The notes under the pieces are model-generated. The model searched no databases. It was not told the DNA's origin and saw nothing but the letters and a program-made list of their open reading frames with translations. Below, piece after piece: positions 1 to 8,189 of a stretch of 64,000 bases of DNA. A program made the translations under genes and the position numbers. Origin of the DNA: Rhizosphaericola mali. GTDB lineage: Bacteria > Bacteroidota > Bacteroidia > Chitinophagales > Chitinophagaceae. Within the stretch, counting starts at the first letter, position 1; every line of letters starts with the position of its first letter. The stretch lies in assembly GCF_004337365.2 (NCBI RefSeq), contig NZ_CP044016.1, forward strand, positions 2,294,001-2,358,000, read 5' to 3'.

Positions 1-449
1 CAGAATTAAAAAGAGCACAGGAAACATTGGAAATAATTTTAAACGAAATAAAAGAACCAAATATACCCATTCATAAAAACAAAGCTCTCAACGAAAGGAA
101 TTATGGCGACTTACAAGGCTTAAATAAAGCAGAAACTGCTATAAAATTTGGTGAAGAACAAGTTCATATATGGCGAAGAAGTTACGATATCGCTCCGCCA
201 AATGGAGAAAGTTTAAAAGATACCTACAACCGAGTGATTCCATATTATCAAAAAGAGATCGCGCCGCTATTACATAGTGGTAAAAATATAATTATTGCTG
301 CTCATGGCAATTCCTTGCGATCTTTGATGATGTATTTAGAAAATATTACCGCAGAAAATATTGTTCAAGTAAATATACCAACAGGCGTTCCAAGAGTATA
401 TACTATTGATAAAATGAATCAAACAATTATAAGTACAAAATATTTATAA
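1..449 (+). CDS. gpmA: 2,3-bisphosphoglycerate-dependent phosphoglycerate mutase, C-terminal part
   Basis: The 5' end lies outside the window; the frame is open from position 3. The visible 149 residues match the C-terminal two thirds of GpmA, which interconverts 3- and 2-phosphoglycerate in glycolysis. Visible signatures are LKRAQETL, then LNERNYGDLQGLNKAE (the substrate-binding stretch with the catalytic Glu region), PPNGESL, and AAHGNSLR with the second catalytic histidine. The spacing fits the family. This is a cytoplasmic enzyme. A TTG at 27 could be read as a start, but homology continues upstream of it, so the gene is truncated by the window edge and not short. Confidence 0.9.
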   Translation, partial: ELKRAQETLEIILNEIKEPNIPIHKNKALNERNYGDLQGLNKAETAIKFGEEQVHIWRRSYDIAPPNGESLKDTYNRVIPYYQKEIAPLLHSGKNIIIAAHGNSLRSLMMYLENITAENIVQVNIPTGVPRVYTIDKMNQTIISTKYL

Positions 450-512
450 TTGTTTCAATTTTTTCAAACTCCAACATTATTCATTTTTAAAATGATGTTC
501 CTATAAAAATAA

Positions 513-540
513 AATAAGGACCATTAAATAGGTCCTTATT
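513..540. terminator. Hairpin terminator between gpmA and aguA
   Basis: A perfect 10-bp stem (513-522 with 531-540) has an 8-nt AT loop. It sits between the convergent gpmA and aguA. On the minus strand the stem is followed by a T-rich run, so it best serves aguA; it may act in both directions. Confidence 0.7.
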
Positions 541-547
541 AATTAAT

Positions 548-1612
548 TTATGCTTCTATGATTGCTGGTTCTTGTTGACTCAGACAGTGAAAACTACCTA
601 ATCCCCATATAATATCTGTAGAATCTATTCCTATAACTTTCCGATCGGGAAATTGAGATTGAATAATTTCTAATGCAATTGTATCTTTTTCACAACGATA
701 TGTCGGAACGATCACTACATTATTGGCAATATAGAAATTTGCATAAGAAGCTGGCAATCTTTGTCCATCGCAATAAACTGGATCTGGCATTGGGATCGTT
801 ACAATTTTCAAAGGGTAACCATTGATCAATCGCATCTCCTTTAATTGTTCCAAATTCTTTTGTAAAATTTCATAATTCTCATCTTCTTTATTGTCCTCTA
901 ACACAGCGATAACCGTGTGATCATTAACGAAACGAACAGTATCATCAATATGTCCATCTGTATCATCACCAACAATCCCATCGTCAACCCACAAAACTTG
1001 TTCGACTCCATAATATTTTTTCAAATACTGTTCGATTTGCGTTTGAGATAATTGCGGATTGCGATTTTTATTTAAAAGACAAGATTTAGATGTTAAAACA
1101 GTGCCGGCGCCATTGAAATCAACCGAGCCACCTTCCATAATTATCCCCGGATAAATCACTGGAATATTTAAAGCATTTCCGATTAAAGTTGGAATTGCAT
1201 CATCCAAATCAAATGGAGGATATTTCCCACCCCAAGCATTAAACCCCCAGTCCAAGATAATCTTTTGAGGACCATCTTCAAACTTGTTGATCAAAAAAGC
1301 CGGACCATGATCGCGGCACCAAGCATCATTTGTTGGATGCAAATAAAAATGAACATTTTCCAAATTAGCTTCGACCTTTTTAATATGCGCCAAAGCAAAA
1401 TTTTTCATTTCTTCATCCTTCACATTAATGCAAACTTTTTCATGAAAAGAAAGTTCCTTAATGAATTGTGCATATGCTGGATAAATCAGATCAATTCTTT
1501 CAGGCCAAGATTCTTCTTTATGCGGCCAACTCAACCAAGTGGCTGCATGTTTTTCCCATTCAGCTGGGAAACTATAACCAGAAAGACTTATTTTATTATT
1601 TGTCGTACTCAT
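548..1612 (-). CDS. aguA: Agmatine deiminase
   Basis: This 354-residue protein of the agmatine deiminase / bacterial-type peptidylarginine deiminase family converts agmatine to N-carbamoylputrescine and ammonia in the cytoplasm. Visible active-site elements are NDAWCRDHGP (residues 95-104), IMEGGS with Glu160, GDDTDGHIDD with His221, and the catalytic cysteine in GSFHCLSQQ at about residue 343. The length is normal for the family. It lies 12 bp downstream of aguB on the same strand, so the two steps from agmatine to putrescine are co-transcribed. No arginine decarboxylase is visible in the window, so the agmatine source is encoded elsewhere or is external. Confidence 0.92.
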   Translation of the reverse strand: MSTTNNKISLSGYSFPAEWEKHAATWLSWPHKEESWPERIDLIYPAYAQFIKELSFHEKVCINVKDEEMKNFALAHIKKVEANLENVHFYLHPTNDAWCRDHGPAFLINKFEDGPQKIILDWGFNAWGGKYPPFDLDDAIPTLIGNALNIPVIYPGIIMEGGSVDFNGAGTVLTSKSCLLNKNRNPQLSQTQIEQYLKKYYGVEQVLWVDDGIVGDDTDGHIDDTVRFVNDHTVIAVLEDNKEDENYEILQKNLEQLKEMRLINGYPLKIVTIPMPDPVYCDGQRLPASYANFYIANNVVIVPTYRCEKDTIALEIIQSQFPDRKVIGIDSTDIIWGLGSFHCLSQQEPAIIEA

Positions 1613-1624
1613 TGAAAATGGGTA

Positions 1625-2500
1625 TTAATCTTCGTCTAAAAATCTTTTTGTAATGGGTTGATAGGAATCAATTCTTCTATCACGCATGAAAGGCCAATGC
1701 GTTCTGTAATGATTGGATTCTGTCAAATCCAATTCTTCTACATGTACCAATTCACCTTCATGTGGCGCTTGATATTTCACACGTCCCATCGCATTCGTAA
1801 TGAAAGATCCACCCCAAAATTTCATCGCGCCATCTTGTTCGAAACCCACACGATTAACGCTTACCACATTTACTCCGTTTGCTACAGAATGACTTCTTTG
1901 AATGGTTTGCCAAGCATCAAATTGCTCTTTATTGGTAGGTTCGTCTTGAGATGTCGCCCAACCAATAGCAGTTGGATAAAATAAAATCTCTGCTCCTTTC
2001 AATGCTGTAATGCGCGCTGCTTCAGGATACCATTGATCCCAACAAATCAATACGCCAATTTTTGCATATTTGGTTTGGAAAGTTTTGTATCCTAAGTCAC
2101 CTGGAGTAAAGTAAAATTTTTCGTAAAAAGCTGGATCATCCGGAATATGCATCTTACGGTATTTACCTAAATAGGTTCCATCAGCATCAATCACTGCGGT
2201 TGTATTATGATATAATCCTTCTGCCCTTTTTTCAAATAATGGAGCGATAATTACCACCTTATTCTCTTTCGCAACTTCTGACAATATATCGGTTGTAGGA
2301 CCAGGAATAGATTCCCCTAATTTAAAATTTTCATAGTCTTCCACATCACAGAAATACAAGGTATTGAACATTTCTTGAAGACATACAATCTGAGCACCTT
2401 GCTGAGCAGCTTCTTTAATTTTGATAATTGCTTTATCAACATTTGCCTTTTTATCAGCGACACAACTCATTTGCACGATACCGACCTTAACTTTTGCCAT
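1625..2500 (-). CDS. aguB: N-carbamoylputrescine amidase
   Basis: This 291-residue nitrilase-superfamily enzyme hydrolyses N-carbamoylputrescine to putrescine, CO2 and ammonia. The Glu-Lys-Cys catalytic triad is visible: Glu43 in CLQEMF, Lys116 in KYRKMHIPD and Cys153 in LICWDQWYPE. The sequence is cytoplasmic with no signal peptide. It is the first gene of a two-gene operon with aguA, and a good Bacteroidota -7 box lies just upstream of the start. Related nitrilases with other substrates exist, but the partner gene makes the assignment secure. Confidence 0.92.
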   Translation of the reverse strand: MAKVKVGIVQMSCVADKKANVDKAIIKIKEAAQQGAQIVCLQEMFNTLYFCDVEDYENFKLGESIPGPTTDILSEVAKENKVVIIAPLFEKRAEGLYHNTTAVIDADGTYLGKYRKMHIPDDPAFYEKFYFTPGDLGYKTFQTKYAKIGVLICWDQWYPEAARITALKGAEILFYPTAIGWATSQDEPTNKEQFDAWQTIQRSHSVANGVNVVSVNRVGFEQDGAMKFWGGSFITNAMGRVKYQAPHEGELVHVEELDLTESNHYRTHWPFMRDRRIDSYQPITKRFLDED

Positions 2501-2526
2501 TCTAAAAGCGATTTAAAATTTGGTCG

Positions 2527-2534
2527 CAAAGATA
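2527..2534 (-). promoter_or_regulatory. -7 promoter box for aguBA
   Basis: On the minus strand this reads TATCTTTG, an exact match to the Bacteroidota -7 consensus TAnnTTTG, ending 26 bp from the aguB start. No -33 TTG is seen at the usual distance, so the call rests on the -7 box and its position. Confidence 0.45.
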
Positions 2535-2587
2535 CAAAATTGTGTAAAGGTTTGGATGAGTTACAAATAGATAATTTCTATTCGAAA

Positions 2588-3247
2588 TTAGCTGTTTTTC
2601 CCTTTCAACATTGGAACAAATTCAAATTCGGAAAACTCTTCTTTTGTAATACTTCCGTCAACTTGTTTGATAATGCGCATCATTCTTTGTTTGCCATTTT
2701 CTGTATCCAAAGGAATCACCATAATACCACCAGTAATCAATTGATCAACCAATCTTTCTGGTATATAAGGCGCTGCAGCAGTAATAATAATTTTGTCAAA
2801 TGGAGCATAGCCAGGCAAACCAGCAAAACCATCTCCATAAAACATTTTCAATAATCGAAATTGCTTTAAATAGTCAAATTGTTGATTATTGAGATATAGT
2901 TCCTTTTGTCTTTCAATAGTAAAAACCTTCGCGCCTAATTGCGCCAAAACGCAAGCTTGGTATGCGCTTCCCGTACCGATTTCTAATACTTTATCTTTCG
3001 GTTTTAAATCCAATAAATGTGTTTGAAATGCAACTGCATAAGGTTGTGAAATGGTCTGACCAGCGCCAATATCAAAGGCTTTGTCCTCATAAGCAATCCG
3101 ATCAAAGGCAGAATCTAAAAAGAAATGTCTAGGAACATCTCTAATCGCATCTAATACTTTCTCATTGGAAATACCTCTTTCTCTTAAGCTTTCTATTAAC
3201 TTGTTTCTTAATCCTTTATGATAATATTGATCTACTAATTGTCTCAT
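2588..3247 (-). CDS. pcm: Protein-L-isoaspartate O-methyltransferase
   Basis: This 219-residue cytoplasmic repair enzyme uses S-adenosylmethionine to methylate isoaspartyl residues in aged proteins. The family hallmark GQTISQPY lies at 63-70, and SAM-binding motif I VLEIGTGSAYQ at 87-97. The length is typical. It is a single gene, divergent from the MFS permease and 87 bp downstream of aguB's start. A -7 box lies very close upstream, predicting an unusually short leader. Confidence 0.92.
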   Translation of the reverse strand: MRQLVDQYYHKGLRNKLIESLRERGISNEKVLDAIRDVPRHFFLDSAFDRIAYEDKAFDIGAGQTISQPYAVAFQTHLLDLKPKDKVLEIGTGSAYQACVLAQLGAKVFTIERQKELYLNNQQFDYLKQFRLLKMFYGDGFAGLPGYAPFDKIIITAAAPYIPERLVDQLITGGIMVIPLDTENGKQRMMRIIKQVDGSITKEEFSEFEFVPMLKGKNS

Positions 3248-3255
3248 TTCAGATG

Positions 3256-3263
3256 CAAAGTTA
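3256..3263 (-). promoter_or_regulatory. -7 promoter box for pcm
   Basis: On the minus strand this reads TAACTTTG, an exact TAnnTTTG match, only 8 bp before the pcm start codon. Initiation 5-7 nt downstream would leave a leader of only a few bases, close to leaderless. Confidence 0.45.
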
Positions 3264-3370
3264 CGATTACAAATGCTTGATTAATAAGCATGTGGATAAA
3301 TGTTACTCATGGAAATAATTTTCCCCTAATAAAAGTAAAAAGTGCATTTTTCTAAATAGAAAGTTTTATC

Positions 3371-3402
3371 TTGACATTTTAACGGAATTCCTTCTAATTT
3401 AA
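3371..3402 (+). promoter_or_regulatory. Candidate promoter for the MFS permease
   Basis: TTG at 3371-3373 is followed after 21 nt by TAATTTAA, one mismatch from TAnnTTTG. The start codon is 20 bp further on. This is a weak match. Confidence 0.3.
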
Positions 3403-3421
3403 AGAATTCAATCTTGTCTAT

Positions 3422-4648
3422 ATGAAAAAAACGATTCAAGCTCGCTTAGCGCTTATGATGTTCTTAGAGTTTTTTATTTGGGGTGGCTGGTTTGTCACTA
3501 TGGGAACTTTTTTGGGTAGCAAATTAATACAAGCCAATGGCAATCAAATAGCTACTGCTTATTTGAGTCAATCTATTGGAGCGGTTATTGCACCATTTAT
3601 AGTGGGATTAATCGCCGATAAATATTTCTCCGCACAGAAGATTTTGGGGTTTTTACATATTGTTGGTGGCATTATTTTATGGAAAATTTCTTCAGTTACA
3701 GATTATAGTTCTTTCTTACCCTTAATCATGATTTACATGATTATTTTCATGCCGACCCTTGCGTTGGTGAATACTGTTTGTCTTAGGCAAATGACAGACA
3801 GCAACAAAGAATTTCCTCCGATTCGCGTATTGGGAAGTATTGGATGGATCATTGCAGGATTAATTATTGGTTGGCTTGCATGGGAAAAGAAAGATGCAGT
3901 TACAGAGTTTACTCATTTGAATAATACTTTTTTAATGGCAGCTGTAGCTTCTGTTTTGCTTGGTTTGTATAGTTTTTCGCTACCATCTACGCCTCCATTA
4001 AAAAAAGGACAAAGTTCCAGTATTCGAGATTTGCTTGGTTTGGATGCGATTGGTTTATTGAAAAACAGGTCTTATTTGATATTTTTTCTTGCATCCATTG
4101 CTATTTGTATTCCATTATCATTTTACTACAATTTCACCAATCAGTTTTTAAATGAAGTTGGAATGGAGGGTGCTGCGGGCAAACAATCTTATGGTCAAAT
4201 ATCTGAAGTATTATTTATGTTGTTGATGCCTTTATTTTTCAAAAAACTTGGGGTAAAAAAGATGTTGGCATTTGCTATGTTGGCATGGGTAATTCGATAC
4301 GGGTTCTTCGCTTATGGAAATACGGGAAGTGGTTTGTGGATGTTATTGGGAGGTATCGTATTACATGGTATTTGTTATGATTTCTTTTTCGTTACAGGGC
4401 AAATTTATACAGATAATCATGCAGGAAGCCAATTTCAAAGTGCGGCGCAAGGTTTCATTACGCTTGCTACTTATGGCGTAGGTATGTTAATCGGAACTTA
4501 TCTTTCGGGCTGGGTTGTGGATCATTACGCATTGGCGGACAATACGCATAATTGGAACCATATTTGGCTCATCCCTACCGGAATTGCATTGGGCGTGTTA
4601 GTTTTATTCTTGGCCTTATTTAAAGAAAAAGACACTATAAAGCAATAA
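3422..4648 (+). CDS. MFS transporter, nucleoside:H+ symporter type
   Basis: This 408-residue inner-membrane protein is almost entirely hydrophobic segments, consistent with about 12 transmembrane helices. The N-terminus (ARLALMMFLEFFIWGGWFVTMG) and the following proline/glycine pattern resemble the nucleoside:H+ symporter family (NupG/XapB type), common in Bacteroidota. No purine or pyrimidine salvage gene is adjacent, so the substrate rests on family resemblance only. It is a single gene, divergent from pcm, with a repeat-bearing intergenic region downstream. Confidence 0.75.
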   Translation: MKKTIQARLALMMFLEFFIWGGWFVTMGTFLGSKLIQANGNQIATAYLSQSIGAVIAPFIVGLIADKYFSAQKILGFLHIVGGIILWKISSVTDYSSFLPLIMIYMIIFMPTLALVNTVCLRQMTDSNKEFPPIRVLGSIGWIIAGLIIGWLAWEKKDAVTEFTHLNNTFLMAAVASVLLGLYSFSLPSTPPLKKGQSSSIRDLLGLDAIGLLKNRSYLIFFLASIAICIPLSFYYNFTNQFLNEVGMEGAAGKQSYGQISEVLFMLLMPLFFKKLGVKKMLAFAMLAWVIRYGFFAYGNTGSGLWMLLGGIVLHGICYDFFFVTGQIYTDNHAGSQFQSAAQGFITLATYGVGMLIGTYLSGWVVDHYALADNTHNWNHIWLIPTGIALGVLVLFLALFKEKDTIKQ

Positions 4649-4679
4649 TTATTTTTTATAAGTAGCTTAATAATAAGCC

Positions 4680-4713
4680 TTTGTTTCTTTTCTCTTGATA
4701 GAAAAGAAACAAA
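4680..4713. repeat. Perfect 14-bp inverted repeat
   Basis: The arms 4680-4693 and 4700-4713 pair perfectly around a 6-nt loop (CTTGAT). It lies 30 bp after the permease stop. The arm is a pyrimidine-rich run and there is no T-tract after the stem, so it looks more like part of an interspersed repeat than a plain terminator. It is the left part of a 348-bp gene-free interval (4649-4996). Confidence 0.65.
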
Positions 4714-4738
4714 AGATCAAGGCTGTATTGTCTTAACT

Positions 4739-4842
4739 AAAAATCAATCGTCTCGTCGGAAAGAATATAAATTGCTTCGCGCTACTTCGTGGTCGCTTCG
4801 CTCAGACACATATTCTTTCTTTAGACTCCACTAATTGATTTT
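4739..4842. repeat. Imperfect palindromic repeat element (REP/MITE-like)
   Basis: The left arm, about 4739-4768 (AAAATCAATCG..GAAAGAATAT), pairs imperfectly with the right arm, about 4809-4842 (ATATTCTTTC..AATTGATTTT). The arms enclose a GC-richer core (4775-4803) built from short CTTCG/GCTTCG units, which contrasts with the AT-rich surroundings. No coding frame explains it. This is most likely a small non-coding repeat family member; copy number cannot be judged from one window. The rest of the gap to 4996 is AT-rich leader of the next gene. Confidence 0.5.
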
Positions 4843-4996
4843 CTTAATGTTAATCCAATAATGCCGATTATCAAAACAATGAATTGATTTTTTGAAAAAG
4901 TATTTTAAACTTACTATAGATTTTTTTTTACAAATAGATAACAATTCGAAATTTGCATTGGCATAAAAATTGGTTTTTATAGCTAAAATAATAATT

Positions 4997-5530
4997 ATGA
5001 AACGCTTAAAAACAATCTTAACGTTAGGTCTTGTATTATTAATATCTGTTGGTATTAATGCCCAAACGTCAAAACAAAAGAAGATCATTAAAGATGCTGA
5101 AATAGCCAAAACGACTTTAATTGAAAAAGATAATGGTTTAAAGAAATTTTTCAACAATGCTGCGGGTTATGTCATTTTCCCAAATGTCGGAAAAGGTGGT
5201 TTAATTGTAGGTGGTGCATCTGGTAATGGGGCCGTCTATGATCATGGGAAATTGGTAGGAATGGCCGACTTAAAAAAAATAAATATAGGATTACAAGCTG
5301 GCGGTCAGGCTTTTATTGAAGTTATATTTTTCGAAACAGCTAAGGAATTGAAAAATTTTCAAGAAAGCAATTACGAATTTTCAGCAGATGCATCAGCAGT
5401 AGCCTTAAAATCAGGTGTTTCTGTAAATGCAGAATATAAAAATGGGGTAGCCGTGTTCACTTTACCAAAAGCAGGTTTGATGGCTGATGCGTCAGTTGGA
5501 GGACAAAAATTTACATATAACGCGCTGTAA
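4997..5530 (+). CDS. SYLF-domain (Ysc84-type) lipid-binding protein
   Basis: This 177-residue secreted protein has a clear signal peptide (MKRLKTILTLGLVLLISVGINAQ) followed by a SYLF/DUF500 domain over about residues 28-175. Its hallmarks are AAGYVIFPNVGKGGLIVGGASGNG, GLQAGGQAFIE and VSVNAEYKNG. SYLF domains bind phosphoinositides in eukaryotes; the bacterial role is unclear, probably at the envelope. I chose the ATG at 4997 because it gives a proper signal peptide; an upstream TTG at 4970 adds nine residues ahead of it. It is monocistronic, with a shared terminator after it. Confidence 0.85.
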   Translation: MKRLKTILTLGLVLLISVGINAQTSKQKKIIKDAEIAKTTLIEKDNGLKKFFNNAAGYVIFPNVGKGGLIVGGASGNGAVYDHGKLVGMADLKKINIGLQAGGQAFIEVIFFETAKELKNFQESNYEFSADASAVALKSGVSVNAEYKNGVAVFTLPKAGLMADASVGGQKFTYNAL

Positions 5531-5553
5531 TAAAAGTTTGCATAAAACTTTAG

Positions 5554-5580
5554 AAAGCGAGATTTTATCTCGCTTTTTTT
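5554..5580. terminator. Bidirectional terminator between SYLF gene and esterase-like gene
   Basis: A 9-bp perfect stem (5554-5562 with 5568-5576) has a 5-nt loop and a T-run after it on the plus strand. It overlaps the last codons of the convergent gene, which ends at 5565. Confidence 0.75.
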
Positions 5581-6575
5581 ATGTCCATAAATAATAAAGT
5601 CGAAGAGTAAGGACGTTTGGGTGTGTATTTGTCATTCAAAATGAAAAAACCATTTTTATACATAGCCAAACCTTCCCAATTGTAAGCCCAGTAATTCTCT
5701 GGTAAATCCATAATTGGTTGATAAGAATAACTGTCATTTTCATTGATTAATTTCACTATTCTCGCATAACTTTTCCATTTTCCATCAACAAAAACGGTAT
5801 TGTAATCTTTCGCATCATTTTCAATACGATAAACAGCATCTCCACCGCCACCGTTAAAGAAATAATTAATAGCATAAAATCCACCTTTCGTGTCCGAAAT
5901 GTCGGTAATACGAAAAGGTATTTTCGCAATGGATTCGTATTGTAATGTTTTAGGATTTAAATCTTTATTCACAACGACCAATTTATTTTCTTTATCGAAA
6001 TAATTATATTCGAAAACCGCAATTAATTGATTTCCTTTTACTTCGAGCGATTCATAACCTGCGTTATAGACATTTTTACCATTCGAATCTTTGGGTTTGG
6101 GTAGGCCAAGAAAATGAATAGAATCTAAAATAATCGATTGATTTTCTAATTTTCCTTTTAATAAATAACATGAGTCAGAGGGCGTATCCGTTTCAATACT
6201 GAAAAAAAATTCCTTGCCATGTATCGCCATAGCTTCTAATCCTTCATATTTTTGATTGCGTGCATCTATTTGCATTCGGATATTAGACAGGCCAATGATT
6301 GGCAATCTCGCACTTTGAGGAGTATAACTAGAATCTTTAATAGATTTTTGTAATTCTTTCGTTGAAATTTTATCTACAAATGCAGGACGATTATCTTCCA
6401 ATCTTGACTCACTCATGAGAAATAAAGCGCCATCTGACAGATACAAACTCGAATATTGATTGTCATAATAAGAAACATTTGCCGGCAATTTAATAGAGTG
6501 AACATCCAATTTATTTTGACCAAAACAAAGATTTCCAATTAACAGACTAGCTATACCAATTGATTTCAGATTCAT
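5565..6575 (-). CDS. Secreted esterase-like protein of the phytase family (putative)
   Basis: This 336-residue protein has a short signal peptide (LLIGNLCFGQ, cleavage near residue 19). The body shows a beta-propeller-like pattern with YEGLEAMA near residue 111, AGYESLEV near 170, and WEGLAMYKNGFFILND near the C-terminus. These recall the esterase-like-activity-of-phytase domain (PF13449), where a conserved Glu-Gly-Leu motif recurs. Enzymatic activity is not established for most members. It is monocistronic and convergent with the SYLF gene. Confidence in a secreted protein is high, and in the family moderate. Confidence 0.6.
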   Translation of the reverse strand: MNLKSIGIASLLIGNLCFGQNKLDVHSIKLPANVSYYDNQYSSLYLSDGALFLMSESRLEDNRPAFVDKISTKELQKSIKDSSYTPQSARLPIIGLSNIRMQIDARNQKYEGLEAMAIHGKEFFFSIETDTPSDSCYLLKGKLENQSIILDSIHFLGLPKPKDSNGKNVYNAGYESLEVKGNQLIAVFEYNYFDKENKLVVVNKDLNPKTLQYESIAKIPFRITDISDTKGGFYAINYFFNGGGGDAVYRIENDAKDYNTVFVDGKWKSYARIVKLINENDSYSYQPIMDLPENYWAYNWEGLAMYKNGFFILNDKYTPKRPYSSTLLFMDIKKAR

Positions 6576-6680
6576 ATTCGAATGATTATTTACAAATATT
6601 CAAAAACTCTTTTCAATTAAAAAATTGCACAGAAAATTTATAAAAACAATTTTACATATTATTTTATGTATTTAACTACA

Positions 6681-6688
6681 TATATTTG
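6681..6688 (+). promoter_or_regulatory. -7 promoter box for the GNAT/MarR/GNAT/AraC operon
   Basis: TATATTTG is an exact TAnnTTTG match. It ends 7 bp before the ATG at 6696, predicting a transcript that starts almost at the start codon. If used, the upstream in-frame ATG at 6666 cannot be translated, which supports 6696 as the start. Confidence 0.45.
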
Positions 6689-6695
6689 CACATAT

Positions 6696-7202
6696 ATGAA
6701 AGAAATCGAAATAAAACCCTTGAATAACATGTATACTGAAGCTTGTATTCAACTCATTTTAAATATTCAGCAAAATGAATTTGGCGTTCCAATTACGCGT
6801 GACGACCAGCCAGATCTTTTAGATATTGAAAAGTTTTATTTAAATGACGGCGGTATCTTTTTGGGTGCGTTCGTTGAAAATAAATTAGTAGGAACAATTG
6901 CCTATTTGAATATGGGACATCACGCTGCGGCAATGCGCAAAATGTTTGTAGCGAAAGAATATCGCGGCAAAGAATGGAAAATCGGTCAACAACTTTTGGA
7001 TAGATTTGAGATGATATGTAAAGAAAAGAATATTCAAGATGTGTATTTGGGAACTTTTCATGTATTAGAAGCTGCTCAAAAATTTTATAAAAAAAATGAC
7101 TATATACAAATAGAAAAAGTGAAGCTCCCCTCCTATTTTCCATTGATGCAAGTAGATGATGTTTTTTTCCATAAAAATTTAGAAAATGCTATTTCAAGAT
7201 AA
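6696..7202 (+). CDS. GNAT family N-acetyltransferase
   Basis: This 168-residue cytoplasmic GNAT protein transfers acetyl from acetyl-CoA to an unknown amine. The acetyl-CoA core is visible as LVGTIAYL, MRKMFVAKEYRGKEWKIGQQLLD (motif A, slightly atypical because the usual Gly-x-Gly is replaced by KEWKIG) and a C-terminal AAQKFYKKNDY. I preferred the ATG at 6696 over 6666 because a promoter box lies between them. It is the first gene of a tight four-gene operon and overlaps the next gene by 17 bp. Substrate unknown. Confidence 0.8.
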   Translation: MKEIEIKPLNNMYTEACIQLILNIQQNEFGVPITRDDQPDLLDIEKFYLNDGGIFLGAFVENKLVGTIAYLNMGHHAAAMRKMFVAKEYRGKEWKIGQQLLDRFEMICKEKNIQDVYLGTFHVLEAAQKFYKKNDYIQIEKVKLPSYFPLMQVDDVFFHKNLENAISR

Positions 7203-7692
7203 TAAAATCAACCAAGTTGGTGCATTAGCTATATCAACAAGGATGCAAAGATTGGCAGACACGATTCGAAAAGATGGAGAATTGATCTACAGATTGTATG
7301 GTGTCGATTTCCAACCAAAATGGTTTCCTGTATTCATTACGTTGAAAGATGCTAAATCATTGACTGTGACAGAATTAGCTGATCAGATTGGCTACGCTCA
7401 TCCATCTACAATTAGTCTTTTAAAGGAATTGGAAAAAAACAAATTGATTGTTTCTAAAAAAGATAAAACAGACGAACGAAAACGCGTCATTAGTTTATCT
7501 AAATCGGGATTGGAATTACTTAGTCAGATCGAACCCGTTTGGGATACGATGCAAAAAAGCATTGATGACTTAATCAACAATCAAAATAATCTACTCTTAG
7601 CAATCGAAGAAATGGAAGAACGGCTTTTACAACAATCCTTTTTTCAAAAAGCTATGGAATTAAAAAATCAACAATCTAATAATCAAAAATAA
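7186..7692 (+). CDS. MarR family transcriptional regulator
   Basis: This 168-residue DNA-binding protein has a winged helix at about residues 60-125: LTVTELADQIGYAHPSTISLLKELEKN is helix-turn-helix, followed by the wing DERKRVISLSKSG. The N-terminus (YGVDFQPKWFPVFITL) resembles the MarR half of fused MarR-GNAT regulators. The stop codon overlaps the ATG of the next gene, a GNAT enzyme, by one base, so translation is probably coupled. It probably regulates its own operon. Confidence 0.85.
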   Translation: MLFQDNKINQVGALAISTRMQRLADTIRKDGELIYRLYGVDFQPKWFPVFITLKDAKSLTVTELADQIGYAHPSTISLLKELEKNKLIVSKKDKTDERKRVISLSKSGLELLSQIEPVWDTMQKSIDDLINNQNNLLLAIEEMEERLLQQSFFQKAMELKNQQSNNQK

Positions 7693-8180
7693 TGGAAACA
7701 ACGATAGAATATAGTCTTATAGACGTCAAGGATGACGCAACACTTTCCTTTGTTATTAAAAGAATATTTGAAGAATTTGGGATTGATATACCTGGAACCG
7801 TATACACTGATCCTACGACAGATCATTTATCCGAAGTATTTAAAAATCCAAAATCCGTCTATTGGGTAGCCAAAGAAAATGGAAAAATATTGGGCGGGTG
7901 TGGTGTATTTCCGACGGACGAATTACCTGGAGGTTATGCAGAATTGGTAAAATTTTATCTTACCAAAGAAACACGAGGCAAAGGAATTGGTAGAGCTTTG
8001 ATGGAAAAATGTTTTGATTCTGCACGCGAATTAGGATTTACACATTTATATTTGGAAAGTTTTCCTAATTTGTCGAAAGCGGTTTCCATGTATGAGAAGA
8101 ATGGATTTGTAGCTTTACCGCACGCGCTTGGCAATTCTGGTCATTACGCATGTACGATTTGGATGGAAAAAGAACTATAA
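7692..8180 (+). CDS. GNAT family N-acetyltransferase
   Basis: This 162-residue GNAT enzyme has a well-formed acetyl-CoA site: LVKFYLTKETRGKGIGRALMEKC (motif A with RGKGIG at about residues 98-103), then LYLESFPNLSKAVSMYEKNGF. It starts at the last base of the MarR stop codon. In related species the two parts are one polypeptide, so this may act as a complex with the MarR protein. Substrate unknown. An AraC gene follows after 9 bp. Confidence 0.85.
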   Translation: METTIEYSLIDVKDDATLSFVIKRIFEEFGIDIPGTVYTDPTTDHLSEVFKNPKSVYWVAKENGKILGGCGVFPTDELPGGYAELVKFYLTKETRGKGIGRALMEKCFDSARELGFTHLYLESFPNLSKAVSMYEKNGFVALPHALGNSGHYACTIWMEKEL

Positions 8181-8189
8181 TTTTGTGCT

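Noticed and set aside
1265-1615. Plus-strand frame inside aguA
   Set aside because: Antisense shadow of a well-supported gene.
2375-2854. 159-residue plus-strand frame across aguB and pcm ends
   Set aside because: It runs antisense through two conserved genes and shows no domain.
4831-5157. 108-residue minus-strand frame over the intergenic region and SYLF start
   Set aside because: It overlaps the SYLF gene and the repeat, has low-complexity composition and no family resemblance.
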